Origin: VXYL01 sp965243095
Lineage (GTDB): Bacteria > Pseudomonadota > Gammaproteobacteria > Pseudomonadales > Azotimanducaceae
Direction of reading: 5' to 3'
NCBI GenBank assembly: GCA_965243095.1
Contig: OZ251530.1
Coordinates: 992,001 to 1,056,000 of the forward strand
DNA length: 64,000 nucleotides
How positions within the stretch are numbered: the first letter of the stretch is position 1; every line of letters begins with the position of its first letter. Below are positions 41,866-50,672 of the stretch, piece by piece. The position numbers and the translations under genes were made by a program. Below the pieces are notes generated by a model. It was not told the DNA's origin, did not search any database, and was given only the letters and a program-made list of their open reading frames with translations.

Positions 41866-42410
41866 ACGTCGAAGCGCACGCTGCGTCCGCGCACGACCCA
41901 ACCGGGCGGGCAGCCGGGCAGCGCCGGCGCACGATAGCGCCGCTTCACCACCACCCGCGAAGACGCCACGCCACGCGCCGCTTCCAGCAACTCGGCGAGT
42001 TCCACGTCCGTGGTCGCCACCGCGAAGCGCGCCAGCTCGCGCATCTGCTTGCCGGGCGCCGCCGAAGTTGGGTGCGGCGCGAACATGGGATCGAGATAGA
42101 TCACATCGAATCGCCCGGTCTCGGCCCACCGAGCGCGCGCATCCTCGCAAACGCAGGTGACGCGCCCAACATCCGGCAAACTCGCCAGCGCTTCGTCCAC
42201 GCGGGCGGCCAACACGCCATGCACGGCTGGCACCCGTTCGCTCATGTGTACATGGCACCCCAACCCGGCCAAGACCAGACCGTCCGTGCCCCAGCCCGCC
42301 AACGCGTCGTGGACGCGCAGCCCCGGAGCGGCGGCACACGCCTTCGCCAACGCCGAGCGCCGACCGGCGCGGATGCGCCGCCGCAGATCGGTCAACCCGA
42401 CCGTCGCCAT
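41829..42410 (-). CDS. rsmJ: 16S rRNA guanine(1516)-N2-methyltransferase, shortened at the N-terminus
   Basis: The 193-residue reading shows RsmJ motifs: VHDALAGWGTDGLVLAGLGC (SAM site), VIYLDPMFAPHPTSA and RVVVKRRYRAPALPG, ending RFDVYTPL. E. coli RsmJ is 250 residues. Here the first 50-60 residues of that protein have no counterpart. The frame instead runs into copy 3 of the 28-bp repeat just upstream (42418-42445) and up to an ATG at 42461. I use the ATG at 42410. Either this lineage has a short form or the repeat has replaced the 5' end. The SAM and rRNA-binding residues I can see remain. Confidence 0.8.
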   Translation of the reverse strand: MATVGLTDLRRRIRAGRRSALAKACAAAPGLRVHDALAGWGTDGLVLAGLGCHVHMSERVPAVHGVLAARVDEALASLPDVGRVTCVCEDARARWAETGRFDVIYLDPMFAPHPTSAAPGKQMRELARFAVATTDVELAELLEAARGVASSRVVVKRRYRAPALPGCPPGWVVRGRSVRFDVYTPLATNPSTA

Positions 42411-42417
42411 CGTCCCG

Positions 42418-42445
42418 CATGCGGGCGAGACGCCCGCGCTCCCAG
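42418..42445 (+). repeat. Dispersed 28-bp repeat, copy 3
   Basis: Identical to copies 1 and 2. It lies between the divergent rsmJ and hrcA genes, 7 bases before the chosen rsmJ start. I see no flanking direct repeat here. Confidence 0.85.
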
Positions 42446-42505
42446 GTTGCCGTGCATACATGGTCACACTAGCATTGCCGAGAGTGTGGAAACAGCGTTG
42501 GCGAA

Positions 42506-43588
42506 GTGGCAAGAGAACGCACGACATCGCAACCGGATGTGAGCGAGCGCGCCGCGCAGCTCTTCAAGTCGCTGGTGGAGCGTTACCTGATGGACGGTGC
42601 GCCGGTGGCCTCGCGCACACTCACGTCGGCCGCGGAGGTGGCGGTGAGTTCGGCGACGGTGCGCAACGTGATGGCGGATCTGGAAGCGCAAGGGCTGGTG
42701 GTGAGTCCGCACACGTCCGCCGGCAAGGTGCCCACGCACCGCGGCCTGCGCTTCTTCATCGACAGCCTCATTGCCGTTCGCCCGCTGGACCAGCGCCGGG
42801 TCGGCCACATTCGCGGCGAACTGGACCCGGACATGCCGCCCAACGAGCTGGCGCTGGCCGCGTCCCGCCTGCTCTCGCAAGTGACGCACACCGCCGGCGT
42901 GGTCACCATGCCGCGGCCGGAGCGCGTGTCGCTGCGCCAAGTGGAGTTCCTGCCGTTGTCCGGCGACCGCGTGCTGGTGATTCTGGTGGTCAACGACCGG
43001 GAAGTGCAAAACCGCGTGATCCACACCGACCGCTCCTACGACGAAGCCGAGCTGACGCGCGCCGCCAACTTCATCAACCACGCCTTCGCCGGCCAGCCGC
43101 TGGACGCCATCCGCAAAGGCGTGCTCGAAAGCATGCGCGACGACAAGGCGCGCTTGGACGCCGCCATGCAGGCGGCGCTGGATGTGGCCGCCAAGGCGTT
43201 CGCCGAAGACCACGGCGACGATGCGGACTATGTGGTTTCCGGCGAGGCCAACCTGGTGGAGTCGCTTTCCAGCATCGAGGAGGTGCGCGAGCTGTTCGAC
43301 GCCTTCGCCCGCAAAGGCGCCATCCTGCACCTGCTCGACCGCTGCATGGACACCGAGGGCATTCAGCTCTTCATCGGCGAGGAGTCCGGCTACCGGCCGC
43401 TCGACGAGTACACGTTGGTGACGGCGCGCTACAAGGCCAACGGCCAAGTGGCCGGCGTGCTCGGCGTGATCGGGCCAACGCGCATGGCCTACGAGCGGGT
43501 GATTCCGGCGGTGGACGTCACCGCCCGCCTGCTGGGCTTGGCGATGGAGGAAGGCACGGCTTGGTCCACCGCGCCGGCGAGGGCTTGA
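42506..43588 (+). CDS. hrcA: Heat-inducible transcription repressor HrcA
   Basis: HrcA represses groE and dnaK operons by binding CIRCE operators. The 360-residue product has the N-terminal winged helix (PVASRTLTSAAEVAVSSATV then RNVMADLEAQGLVVSPHTSA and GKVPTHRGLRFFID). The GAF-like middle domain and the C-terminal segment GVLGVIGPTRMAYERVIPAV are also present. The start is GTG at 42506. No CIRCE inverted repeat or chaperone gene is seen nearby, so its targets must be elsewhere. Confidence 0.92.
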   Translation: MARERTTSQPDVSERAAQLFKSLVERYLMDGAPVASRTLTSAAEVAVSSATVRNVMADLEAQGLVVSPHTSAGKVPTHRGLRFFIDSLIAVRPLDQRRVGHIRGELDPDMPPNELALAASRLLSQVTHTAGVVTMPRPERVSLRQVEFLPLSGDRVLVILVVNDREVQNRVIHTDRSYDEAELTRAANFINHAFAGQPLDAIRKGVLESMRDDKARLDAAMQAALDVAAKAFAEDHGDDADYVVSGEANLVESLSSIEEVRELFDAFARKGAILHLLDRCMDTEGIQLFIGEESGYRPLDEYTLVTARYKANGQVAGVLGVIGPTRMAYERVIPAVDVTARLLGLAMEEGTAWSTAPARA

Positions 43589-43593
43589 CGCCG

Positions 43594-45741
43594 ATGCCCG
43601 GCGGCGCCCTTGTGCGCAACGGTTTGCTGGCCCTTTTGTCGGCCGCTATCGGTCTCGCGGCGTGCGAAGCGGCGCTGCGACTGTTCTACCCTCGGTACCA
43701 ACTTGCCGCAAACCCGGTGCCCGAAGACGCTGCTGGCACCTATCGCCTATTTCGCGACCCGGACACCGGCGTGGCCCACCGCGTCATCAGCAACAACCTC
43801 GGCGGCCGCCAAAGTAGAGACTTTCCCCCCGAGGCCCTCGACACGGCCGTCAACATTGCCTTCTTCGGCGACTCCCAAACCCAAAACGCCTTCATGCCCG
43901 CGCAATACTCCTACACCGAACCGCTCGATTTTCTGTTCAACGTCGGCGCTCAAGTTGGCGACGCAGGCAGCGCTGCCCAAGCCGCCGCGCTCCGCGAACC
44001 ACGCGTCAACGTGCTTGGTTTCGGCACGGCCGACTACGGCCCCGCCCGCTCCTACCTGCGCTGGCGGAACTTGCCGGCGCGGAGCAAGTTCGCGCATGTG
44101 TTCTACATGGTCGTCCACAACGACCGCAACGACTTGCGAACCGCGGTTCGTTCGGGGCTTGTGCTGCTTGGCGACTCCGGCGAGGTGCTGCCCGGCGGCC
44201 CGCCCCGCACACCAACGTGGAAGCGAGTGCTCGCGCGTTTGCATCTGACCTATCTCGCCATCGACGCTTGGCAGCGCCTCGCCCTTGGTTGGCCGGCGGG
44301 TGAGCTAGGCGACGGCCCTTCGGGCTTGGAGGAACACGAACTCTCGCGCGACAAAGCGCAGCTGGTGTTCCGGGACCTCATGCTGCGCTGGAACCGGGAA
44401 GTGAAAGAGTTCGGAGGAGTGTTCCACCTCGTGCTGCTGCCCAATCCACCCGGTGGATTCGGCGCCGGGCTTTCGTCGGCATGGCTTCGCCATGTGCGCA
44501 ACGATGCGGACCTGCGCTCGACAATCGGCTTTTTCGACTTGGCCGCGTGTTTCGAGGCGATGATTCCCGGCTTCGACTACGACGACTGGCGGTTCGAGAA
44601 CGACGCGCACTGGAATCCCGCCGGCACGATGGTGGCGGCCACCTGCCTCTACCGCTATTTGGAGGACGCCCTCGGGCTGCCAGAGCGCACCGACGAACAT
44701 CTGGCGCACATGCGCCACGCCTACTACCAAGCGTTTCTGGAATCGTCGGCTTGGGAGGGACAGCGCTACGCGCCGGACGCGGCATGGGCGCGGCCGCCAC
44801 TGGCGGACGCGGCGCAAGCCACGCCATCGGGCCAAGCGATCGTGGCGAGATACCTTGCGCTGGAGTTGGCGCTGTCGGCGGAGGAGCAGTCTCTCGGCGC
44901 GGTTCGCGCCGCCCGCGAGGCCGGCGCGCTGGCCAGTTCCGTGTGGGACGTGTACGCCAATATTGGGCGGCGGCTCTTGGTTTACGTCAAGCCGTCCTGC
45001 TCCCCAAGCTGGCGGGCGCGCGATGCCGCGGCCGGCCGCTTCTTCTTCCTGCACGCCGTGCCCTTCACGCCGGAAAAACTGCCGCCCCATGGGGCGCCTT
45101 CGGGCTTCGTCAACTTGGACGACACGCCGTTGACGTATGTGCGCCGCACGGCGGCCGAATGCGTCTTCTTCACGGAGTTGCCGGATTATCCGCTGGCACG
45201 GATAAGCACCGGGCAGTTCACGCGACGGGGCCATAATGGCCAGTACGACAATCTCTGGTCGGCGGAGTTCGCCATGCCGCTGGCGCGTTCGGTTTGGAAC
45301 GTGTACACAAGCCCCGACGGACGCGGACTCAACTACATGAAGGAAGCCTGCGGCCCGGCGGACACGGCGGCGCGCTTCTTCCTCCACGTTCATCCTCTGC
45401 GCTCCGCCGACCTGCCGCCCGGTGCCTTGCGCTACGCGAACTTGGACTTCGGCGGCGGCGGGGCAGTGGAGAGAGACGAAGACGGCACCTGCCGCGCTTC
45501 GGCGGCGCTGCCGGACTATCCCATCGACTTCGTTCGCACCGGCCAGTTCCGCGCCGGGTTCGTTTTCGACAAACGCCTGTGGAGCGAGCGCATCGACTTC
45601 GCGGAAAAGGAACGCGCTAGCCCGCGGCCGGCGGCGATGAGGCATGACGGCGGCGTGAGTTCCGGCGCCAACGTGGTTTCAAGCCCGCGCCACTACGCAA
45701 CAGCCAACACATCGCGGACCAGCATCACGCCAACGCGCTAA
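43594..45741 (+). CDS. Membrane-anchored SGNH/AlgX-like protein with two C-terminal repeat domains
   Basis: The 715-residue product begins with a membrane anchor (RNGLLALLSAAIGLAACEAA). Then comes an SGNH-type hydrolase-like domain: block I IAFFGDSQTQNA and the catalytic D/H-type block FENDAHWNPAGTM. This set is seen in AlgX/AlgJ-like acyl-transfer proteins. The C-terminal third holds two copies of a domain of about 105 residues (near 447-560 and 565-680). Each has S-V-W-x-V-Y, a cysteine, A-A-x-R-F-F, V/A-N-L-D and L-P-D-Y-P-I with R/S-T-G-Q-F. The domain is not one I can name. The gene lies 5 bases after hrcA and 30 before ugd, so a role in surface polysaccharide is plausible. Confidence 0.75.
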   Translation: MPGGALVRNGLLALLSAAIGLAACEAALRLFYPRYQLAANPVPEDAAGTYRLFRDPDTGVAHRVISNNLGGRQSRDFPPEALDTAVNIAFFGDSQTQNAFMPAQYSYTEPLDFLFNVGAQVGDAGSAAQAAALREPRVNVLGFGTADYGPARSYLRWRNLPARSKFAHVFYMVVHNDRNDLRTAVRSGLVLLGDSGEVLPGGPPRTPTWKRVLARLHLTYLAIDAWQRLALGWPAGELGDGPSGLEEHELSRDKAQLVFRDLMLRWNREVKEFGGVFHLVLLPNPPGGFGAGLSSAWLRHVRNDADLRSTIGFFDLAACFEAMIPGFDYDDWRFENDAHWNPAGTMVAATCLYRYLEDALGLPERTDEHLAHMRHAYYQAFLESSAWEGQRYAPDAAWARPPLADAAQATPSGQAIVARYLALELALSAEEQSLGAVRAAREAGALASSVWDVYANIGRRLLVYVKPSCSPSWRARDAAAGRFFFLHAVPFTPEKLPPHGAPSGFVNLDDTPLTYVRRTAAECVFFTELPDYPLARISTGQFTRRGHNGQYDNLWSAEFAMPLARSVWNVYTSPDGRGLNYMKEACGPADTAARFFLHVHPLRSADLPPGALRYANLDFGGGGAVERDEDGTCRASAALPDYPIDFVRTGQFRAGFVFDKRLWSERIDFAEKERASPRPAAMRHDGGVSSGANVVSSPRHYATANTSRTSITPTR

Positions 45742-45771
45742 AATGGCGCGTCTTTCCGTTTCGTTGCTCGT

Positions 45772-47133
45772 ATGCAAATCGCCATCTACGGGGCCGGCTA
45801 CGTCGGCCTGGTCACCAGCGCGTGTTTCGCCGAGATGGGCAACCATGTGCTGTGCGTGGATACCGACGCCGCCAAGGTGGCCGGGCTCCAACGTGGCGAG
45901 GTGCCGATTGCCGAGCCGGGTTTGGAAGCGCTGGTGCGCGCCAATCAAGACGCCGGACGGCTGGAATTCGCCTGCCGGCTCGACGAGCATCCGGCAGTGG
46001 TGTTCATCGCCGTCGGCACGCCGCCGCTGCCGGACGGGTCCGCCGATCTCAGCCATGTCCTCGACGTCGCCGGCACCATCGGCGAACGCATGCGCGGGCC
46101 CACGGTGGTGGTGGAGAAGTCCACCGTTCCGGTCGGCACGGCGGAGCGTGTGCGCGGCAAGGTGAGCGAGGCGCTCGCCGCCCGCGGCGCCACGCATCGC
46201 TTCGCGGTGGTCTCCAACCCCGAGTTTCTCAAGGAGGGCGCGGCGGTGGAGGATTTCATGCACCCGGACCGCATCATCATCGGCGCCGACGACGCCAACG
46301 CCGCCGCCATGCTCGAACGGCTCTACGCCCCGTTCAACCCCAATCACGACAGCATCCAACACATGGACGTGCGCTCCGCCGAACTCACGAAGTACGCCGC
46401 CAACGTCATGCTGGCCACCAAGATCAGCCTGATGAACGAGTTCGCCAACCTCGCCGACAGCGTGGGCGCGGACATCGAGGCCGTGCGCCGCGGCATCGGC
46501 TCGGATCCGCGCATCGGCTTCCGCTTCATGTACCCGGGCTGCGGCTACGGCGGCTCCTGCTTCCCCAAAGACGTGCGCGCTTTGGCGCACATGGCGCTGG
46601 AAGCCGGCTCGGAGACCAAGATCGCGCACGCCGTCCACACCGTGAACGAACGGCAGAAGCGGGTGCTGGTGGACAAGATGGTGGACTGCTTCGGCGGCAG
46701 CCTGGCCGGCCGCACCATCGCCTTGTGGGGTCTCGCCTTCAAGCCGCAGACCAACGACATGCGCGAAGCGCCCAGCCGCGCCGTGATGGAAGGCATCTGG
46801 GCCGCCGGCGGCCGTGTGCGCGCCTACGATCCGCTGGCCTTGGATGAGGCCTGCCGCCTCTACGGCGACCGCGAGGACATCGTGCTGTGCCGGCAGCGCG
46901 AAGCCACGCTGGAGGGCGCCGACGCGCTCGCCGTGATCACCGAGTGGAACGAGTTCCGCGACCCGGACTTCGCCGCCATCCGCTCGGCGCTGTCCACGCC
47001 GCTGGTGTTCGACGGCCGCAATCTCTACGACCCGGCGGTGCTCACCGAAGCCGGCTTGCGGCACATCGGCATCGGGCGCCGCAACGGCGGCCCCGGCGCC
47101 CACAAGGCGGCGGGCGGGCCGTTCGGCGTTTAG
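45772..47133 (+). CDS. ugd: UDP-glucose 6-dehydrogenase
   Basis: Oxidises UDP-glucose to UDP-glucuronate for polysaccharide synthesis. The 453-residue product has the NAD-binding start IAIYGAGYVGLVTSACFAEM, the linker GTPPLPDGSADLSHV and the catalytic cysteine in GYGGSCFPKDV (C263). The C-terminal domain contains LWGLAFKPQTNDMREAPS. The ATG at 45772 is well placed. Length is as usual. Confidence 0.95.
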   Translation: MQIAIYGAGYVGLVTSACFAEMGNHVLCVDTDAAKVAGLQRGEVPIAEPGLEALVRANQDAGRLEFACRLDEHPAVVFIAVGTPPLPDGSADLSHVLDVAGTIGERMRGPTVVVEKSTVPVGTAERVRGKVSEALAARGATHRFAVVSNPEFLKEGAAVEDFMHPDRIIIGADDANAAAMLERLYAPFNPNHDSIQHMDVRSAELTKYAANVMLATKISLMNEFANLADSVGADIEAVRRGIGSDPRIGFRFMYPGCGYGGSCFPKDVRALAHMALEAGSETKIAHAVHTVNERQKRVLVDKMVDCFGGSLAGRTIALWGLAFKPQTNDMREAPSRAVMEGIWAAGGRVRAYDPLALDEACRLYGDREDIVLCRQREATLEGADALAVITEWNEFRDPDFAAIRSALSTPLVFDGRNLYDPAVLTEAGLRHIGIGRRNGGPGAHKAAGGPFGV

Positions 47134-47151
47134 CAAGCACCGGGGCAACGA

Positions 47152-48669
47152 GTGCGAAAGGCGCCGGCAGCGCGCTTGCGGTTGGCCGCGGCGATCTTCG
47201 TCGCCATGCTGACGGCGGCTGTGCCCGCCGGCGCCGCGGTGGAGGAAAGAGCGTGGTGCGTCGCCTCCAGCCCGCACTTCGAGCTCGTCACCGACCTGCG
47301 CGAGCGCAAGGCGCACGAGTTGGCCGCGTCCTTGGATCGGTTCCGCGTCGCCGCCTCGGCGTTGCTGCCGGGCGAAGTGGACGCGCGCCGCGCCGCCTCG
47401 CCAACGCCGGCGTTGCGGCTGCTGGTGTTCCAACGCGCTCGCGACTTCGCCGGGCTGTTCGGGTTCCCGCGCATCGCCGGCTTCGCGCAGCCGTCGCTGC
47501 GGCAAAGTCTGCTGGTGTTCGCGCCGTCGCCGAGCGGCCGCCTCGACACCATCGCGTACCACGAGTACACGCACCACCTGTTGCGCAGCCGCGTCACGCT
47601 CAACCTGCCCATCTGGTACGAGGAGGGCTTCGCCTCGTACTTGGCGACGTTGGACGTGGACGAGAACGACGTCGCAACGGTGGGGCGCGGGCCGTATCCG
47701 CTGCTGCTGCACCTGCTGGGCAAGCCGGGCACGCGGCCGGCGGCGGTGCTGGAGGAACGCTACCGGGTGGACTGGCAGCGACATGATCTCGGCGACATCT
47801 ACACCTTGGCCTGGGGCATCGTGCGCTTCCTGCTGCACGCCAAGCGCCCGAGCGGCGAACCCTACGCGGCGGCGCTTGGCGGTTTCTTGGCGGCTGTCGA
47901 CGCCGGTGTTCCGTCCGCCGTGGCATTGCGCGAAGTCATGGGCATCGCGCCGGAGGCGCTGCGCGACCTCATGCGCCGCCACTATCTTCGCTTCCAAGAC
48001 GCGCAGCCGCCGGTGTTCAAGTTCCGGCTGCCGCCCTACGAGCCGGCGCCGTTCCAATACCAGTGCTTGGACGATGCGAACAAGCTCCTCGCCCTCGCCA
48101 ACGCCGTCTCAAGGCATCGCCCGGAGCGCGCCAGAGCGTTCTACGAACGGCTGCTCGAACAGCAGCCGGGCAACGCCGCCGCGCTCGTCGGCTTGTCGCG
48201 GGTGCAAACAGACGCTGAGCAAGCGTTGACCATCGCCGAAACCGCCGCCGAGGCCGCGCCGAAGGACGCTGGTGCGCTCGTGCGCCTAGCGGAAACGCGC
48301 ATGGCAAGCTGCCGCCAACCTAGCGACGCGCAGTGCCAAAAGATGTGGGCGCAAGCCGCCGAAGCCTACCGGCGAGCCCTGTCGCTGGATCCCAGCCGCG
48401 CCGACGCCGCGCTCGGCCTCGGCGTCTTCTTTCTGCACACCAGCCAACCGGCGGCGGCGATGCCGCACCTGCGGGCGGCGCTCGCTCGGGCGCCGTGGTC
48501 GCCGCGCATCCACTTCTACTTGGGCCACGCCCATCGGCGCACCGGCGCCGTCCCCGACGCCCGCCGACACCTGCGCAAGACCGCGCACTGGCATCCAGAC
48601 GCCCGCTGGCGCCAACGCGCCTTCAAGGCGCTCGACCAACTCGCGGACGCGGCACCGGGCGCCTCGTGA
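47152..48669 (+). CDS. Exported TPR protein with a metalloprotease-like HEYTH site
   Basis: The 505-residue product begins with a signal peptide (LRLAAAIFVAMLTAAVPAGA). Residues 35-280 form a gluzincin-like domain. HEYTH (about 137-141) is followed by WYEEGFASYLATLD, giving a second glutamate, the zinc-site layout of DUF1570-type proteins. The C-terminal half has tetratricopeptide units (EQQPGNAAALVGLSRVQTDA; AYRRALSLDPSRADAALGLG). It starts with GTG at 47152, 18 bases after ugd. The substrate is unknown, and zinc binding is inferred from the motif. Confidence 0.78.
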   Translation: MRKAPAARLRLAAAIFVAMLTAAVPAGAAVEERAWCVASSPHFELVTDLRERKAHELAASLDRFRVAASALLPGEVDARRAASPTPALRLLVFQRARDFAGLFGFPRIAGFAQPSLRQSLLVFAPSPSGRLDTIAYHEYTHHLLRSRVTLNLPIWYEEGFASYLATLDVDENDVATVGRGPYPLLLHLLGKPGTRPAAVLEERYRVDWQRHDLGDIYTLAWGIVRFLLHAKRPSGEPYAAALGGFLAAVDAGVPSAVALREVMGIAPEALRDLMRRHYLRFQDAQPPVFKFRLPPYEPAPFQYQCLDDANKLLALANAVSRHRPERARAFYERLLEQQPGNAAALVGLSRVQTDAEQALTIAETAAEAAPKDAGALVRLAETRMASCRQPSDAQCQKMWAQAAEAYRRALSLDPSRADAALGLGVFFLHTSQPAAAMPHLRAALARAPWSPRIHFYLGHAHRRTGAVPDARRHLRKTAHWHPDARWRQRAFKALDQLADAAPGAS

Positions 48670-48703
48670 CGCCGTTTCGCGCCTCGACGAGGGAAGCGGG
48701 CTA

Positions 48704-48733
48704 TTGACCGCGAGAGTCCGTCAGGTTCAAAAT
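48704..48733 (+). promoter_or_regulatory. Promoter of secreted paralog A
   Basis: TTGACC (48704-48709) and CAAAAT (48728-48733), 18 bases apart. The other two paralogs have TTGACA and CAAGAT in the same place. The ribosome site GGAG at 48762-48765 follows. Confidence 0.55.
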
Positions 48734-48771
48734 AGTCGCCTTCAACCACTTTTGGAGCTTTGGAGATGGCC

Positions 48772-49260
48772 ATGAGACACATCAGCATGCCAAAGACGTT
48801 GGTGACGGTCGCGACGGTGGCGGTAGCGCTGGCGCTGGCGGTTGGAATCAACGCCCAGCTGAACCTCCCGACGTTCGTTGTGGGGATCACCAACACCACC
48901 ACGACGCCCGCGGTGGGAACGACAGCACAGGGGTACATCAAAGCCGAATGCGGAGGGCCCCGTGCGCGCGACGTGCCCAGCAACGGGCTCGTCACAATGT
49001 TCGATTGCTACCCTAGCGCCACAGGCGCCGCGTTCGACATGACGTACAGCGCCCGATTGCCAAACGACGCGAACGGCAACGAGGTGTGGCACAGCGGGAC
49101 CATCAGCATCTACTGCGCACCGGGTCACCAAGTCGCGCAGGCCGGAGACGCGACGTCCGCCGAATTCACCTTGACCGGCAGCGGAACAGGCATCACCGCC
49201 TCAAGCCTGCACTGCAATTATCCGCGTCCCCCGGACCCCGGTGATGCCCAAGGCGACTGA
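48772..49260 (+). CDS. Small secreted protein, paralog A
   Basis: The 162-residue product starts MRHISMPKTLVTVATVAVAL and has a signal peptide to about residue 30. The mature chain begins with TNTTTTPAV, then YIKAECGG, FDCYP, TYSARLPNDANG and GTISIYC, and ends FTLTGSGTGITAS...CNYP. Four cysteines recur in paralog C, and paralog B shares part of the pattern. The ATG at 48772 is 6 bases after GGAG. An ATG at 48766 would overlap that site. It is followed by a strong hairpin and then a CoA-transferase gene. Function unknown. A beta-sandwich surface or matrix protein is a guess. Confidence 0.75.
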   Translation: MRHISMPKTLVTVATVAVALALAVGINAQLNLPTFVVGITNTTTTPAVGTTAQGYIKAECGGPRARDVPSNGLVTMFDCYPSATGAAFDMTYSARLPNDANGNEVWHSGTISIYCAPGHQVAQAGDATSAEFTLTGSGTGITASSLHCNYPRPPDPGDAQGD

Positions 49261-49270
49261 CTGACGACGG

Positions 49271-49503
49271 TTGGGCGCGCCGACCACCATGGTCGTGGCG
49301 GCGCGCCTTCCACGGCGATAGGCGCGGGATCCAACGCCACGGTCTTCCAAGGCAGCAGCTAGTAGCTCGCCGTGCCACGGGCTGTCGTGCGGTCGCCGCC
49401 GGCGCGATACCATGTACACCTCGAACCTTAGGGAGGAGCGCCGATGGGACCGCTCAAGGGGTTGCGCGTCATCGAGTTGGCCGGAATCGGCCCGGGGCCG
49501 TTT
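49271..49503. repeat. Segmental duplication, copy A (paralog tail hairpin to start of CoA-transferase gene)
   Basis: The GGCGCGCC hairpin, a GCGCGATACCATG stretch, a TCGAACCTTA-G-GGAGGAGCGCCG ribosome site and about 50 bases of coding start here recur at 53441-53640 with moderate divergence. The secreted-protein gene before each copy is also homologous, so the duplicated block is about 0.7 kb in all. Confidence 0.8.
49274..49307 (+). terminator. Hairpin after secreted paralog A
   Basis: Two GGCGCGCC octamers (49274-49281, 49300-49307) pair around a loop containing ACCACCATGGT. TTCC follows. It is likely a terminator for paralog A and has a matching copy after paralog C. Confidence 0.55.
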
Positions 49504-50619
49504 TGCGGGATGATGCTGTCGGACATGGGCGCCGAAGTCGTCCGCGTGGATCGGCTGCCGGCGCCCGGGGCGCGGCGCGGGCGCGACGTGCTGGCGCGCA
49601 ATCGGCGCTCCATCGCCGTGGACTTGAAGCAGCCCGCCGGCGTGGACGTGGTGCTGCAACTGGTGGAAACGGCGGATGCGCTGTTCGAGGGCTTTCGGCC
49701 CGGCGTGGCCGAGCGCTTGGGCGTGGGGCCGGAACCGTGCATGGCGCGCAACGAAAAGCTAGTTTACGGGCGCATGACCGGCTGGGGCCAAGACGGCCCC
49801 ATCGCGCACGCGGCCGGGCACGACATCAACTACATCGGCCTCGCCGGCGCCTTGCACGCCATCGGCGAACCGGGCGGCAAGCCGGTGCCGCCGCTCAACT
49901 TGATCGGCGACTTCGGCGGCGGCGGCATGCTGCTCGCCTTCGGCTTGGTGTGCGGGATGCTGGAGGCGGCCCGCTCCGGCAAGGGGCAGGTGATCGACGC
50001 GGCGATGGTGGACGGCGCGGCGTCCTTGATGGCGATGTTCTTCTCCCTGGCCGGGCGCGGCTTCAAGACCGAGCGCGGCGCCAATCTGCTCGACGGCGGC
50101 GCGCACTTCTACAACACCTACGAGACCGCGGACGGCGAACACGTCTGCGTCGGCGCCATCGAACCGCAGTTCTACGCCGAGCTGGTGGCGAAGGCGGGGC
50201 TGGACGCCCAGCGCTTCGGCGCGCAGATGGACGCCGAGCAGTGGCCGGCGTTCAAGGCGGAGCTGGCGCGGGTGTTCAAGACCAAGACCCGCGCCGAGTG
50301 GTGCGCCATCATGGAAGGCAGCGACGTGTGCTTCGCGCCGGTGCTGTCCATCGCCGAAGCGCCGGCGCATCCGCACAACCGCGACCGCGCCACCTTCGTG
50401 GAGGTGGACGGCGTGACGCAGCCGGCGCCGGCGCCGCGCTTCAGCCGCACCAGGGAGCGCATCGCCCACCCGGCGCGGATCCCGGGCGAAGACACCCGCG
50501 CCGTGCTGGCGGAAATCGGCTTGGACGAAGCCGCCATCGACGCCTTGGAACAAAGCGGCGTGGTGGCGCAGACGGGCACCGGCGCGGCGACCGCGGCCGC
50601 CGCCTCGGTTTCGCCCTAG
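49444..50619 (+). CDS. CaiB-family enzyme, likely alpha-methylacyl-CoA racemase
   Basis: The 391-residue product begins MGPLKGLRVIELAGIGPGPF and follows the family to LGADVV-like GAEVVRVDR. The run AAGHDINYIGLAGALHAIG and then LIGDFGGGGM provide the histidine and aspartate (near residues 127 and 156) used by alpha-methylacyl-CoA racemases. This distinguishes it from true CoA-transferases such as the one at 29282. It would interconvert 2-methylacyl-CoA epimers in branched fatty-acid or sterol side-chain breakdown. The start follows GGGAGGAGCG. Its first 50 bases were copied in front of prpE. Confidence 0.85.
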   Translation: MGPLKGLRVIELAGIGPGPFCGMMLSDMGAEVVRVDRLPAPGARRGRDVLARNRRSIAVDLKQPAGVDVVLQLVETADALFEGFRPGVAERLGVGPEPCMARNEKLVYGRMTGWGQDGPIAHAAGHDINYIGLAGALHAIGEPGGKPVPPLNLIGDFGGGGMLLAFGLVCGMLEAARSGKGQVIDAAMVDGAASLMAMFFSLAGRGFKTERGANLLDGGAHFYNTYETADGEHVCVGAIEPQFYAELVAKAGLDAQRFGAQMDAEQWPAFKAELARVFKTKTRAEWCAIMEGSDVCFAPVLSIAEAPAHPHNRDRATFVEVDGVTQPAPAPRFSRTRERIAHPARIPGEDTRAVLAEIGLDEAAIDALEQSGVVAQTGTGAATAAAASVSP

Positions 50620-50672
50620 CGGCGGCATCCAGCCCTTCCGCGCGCAGCCGCGACGAAGGTGTTTCGGGCATA

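Noticed and set aside
42506..43588. A CIRCE operator or chaperone operon beside hrcA
   Set aside because: No TTAGCACTC inverted repeat and no groE, grpE or dnaK gene is present in the window.
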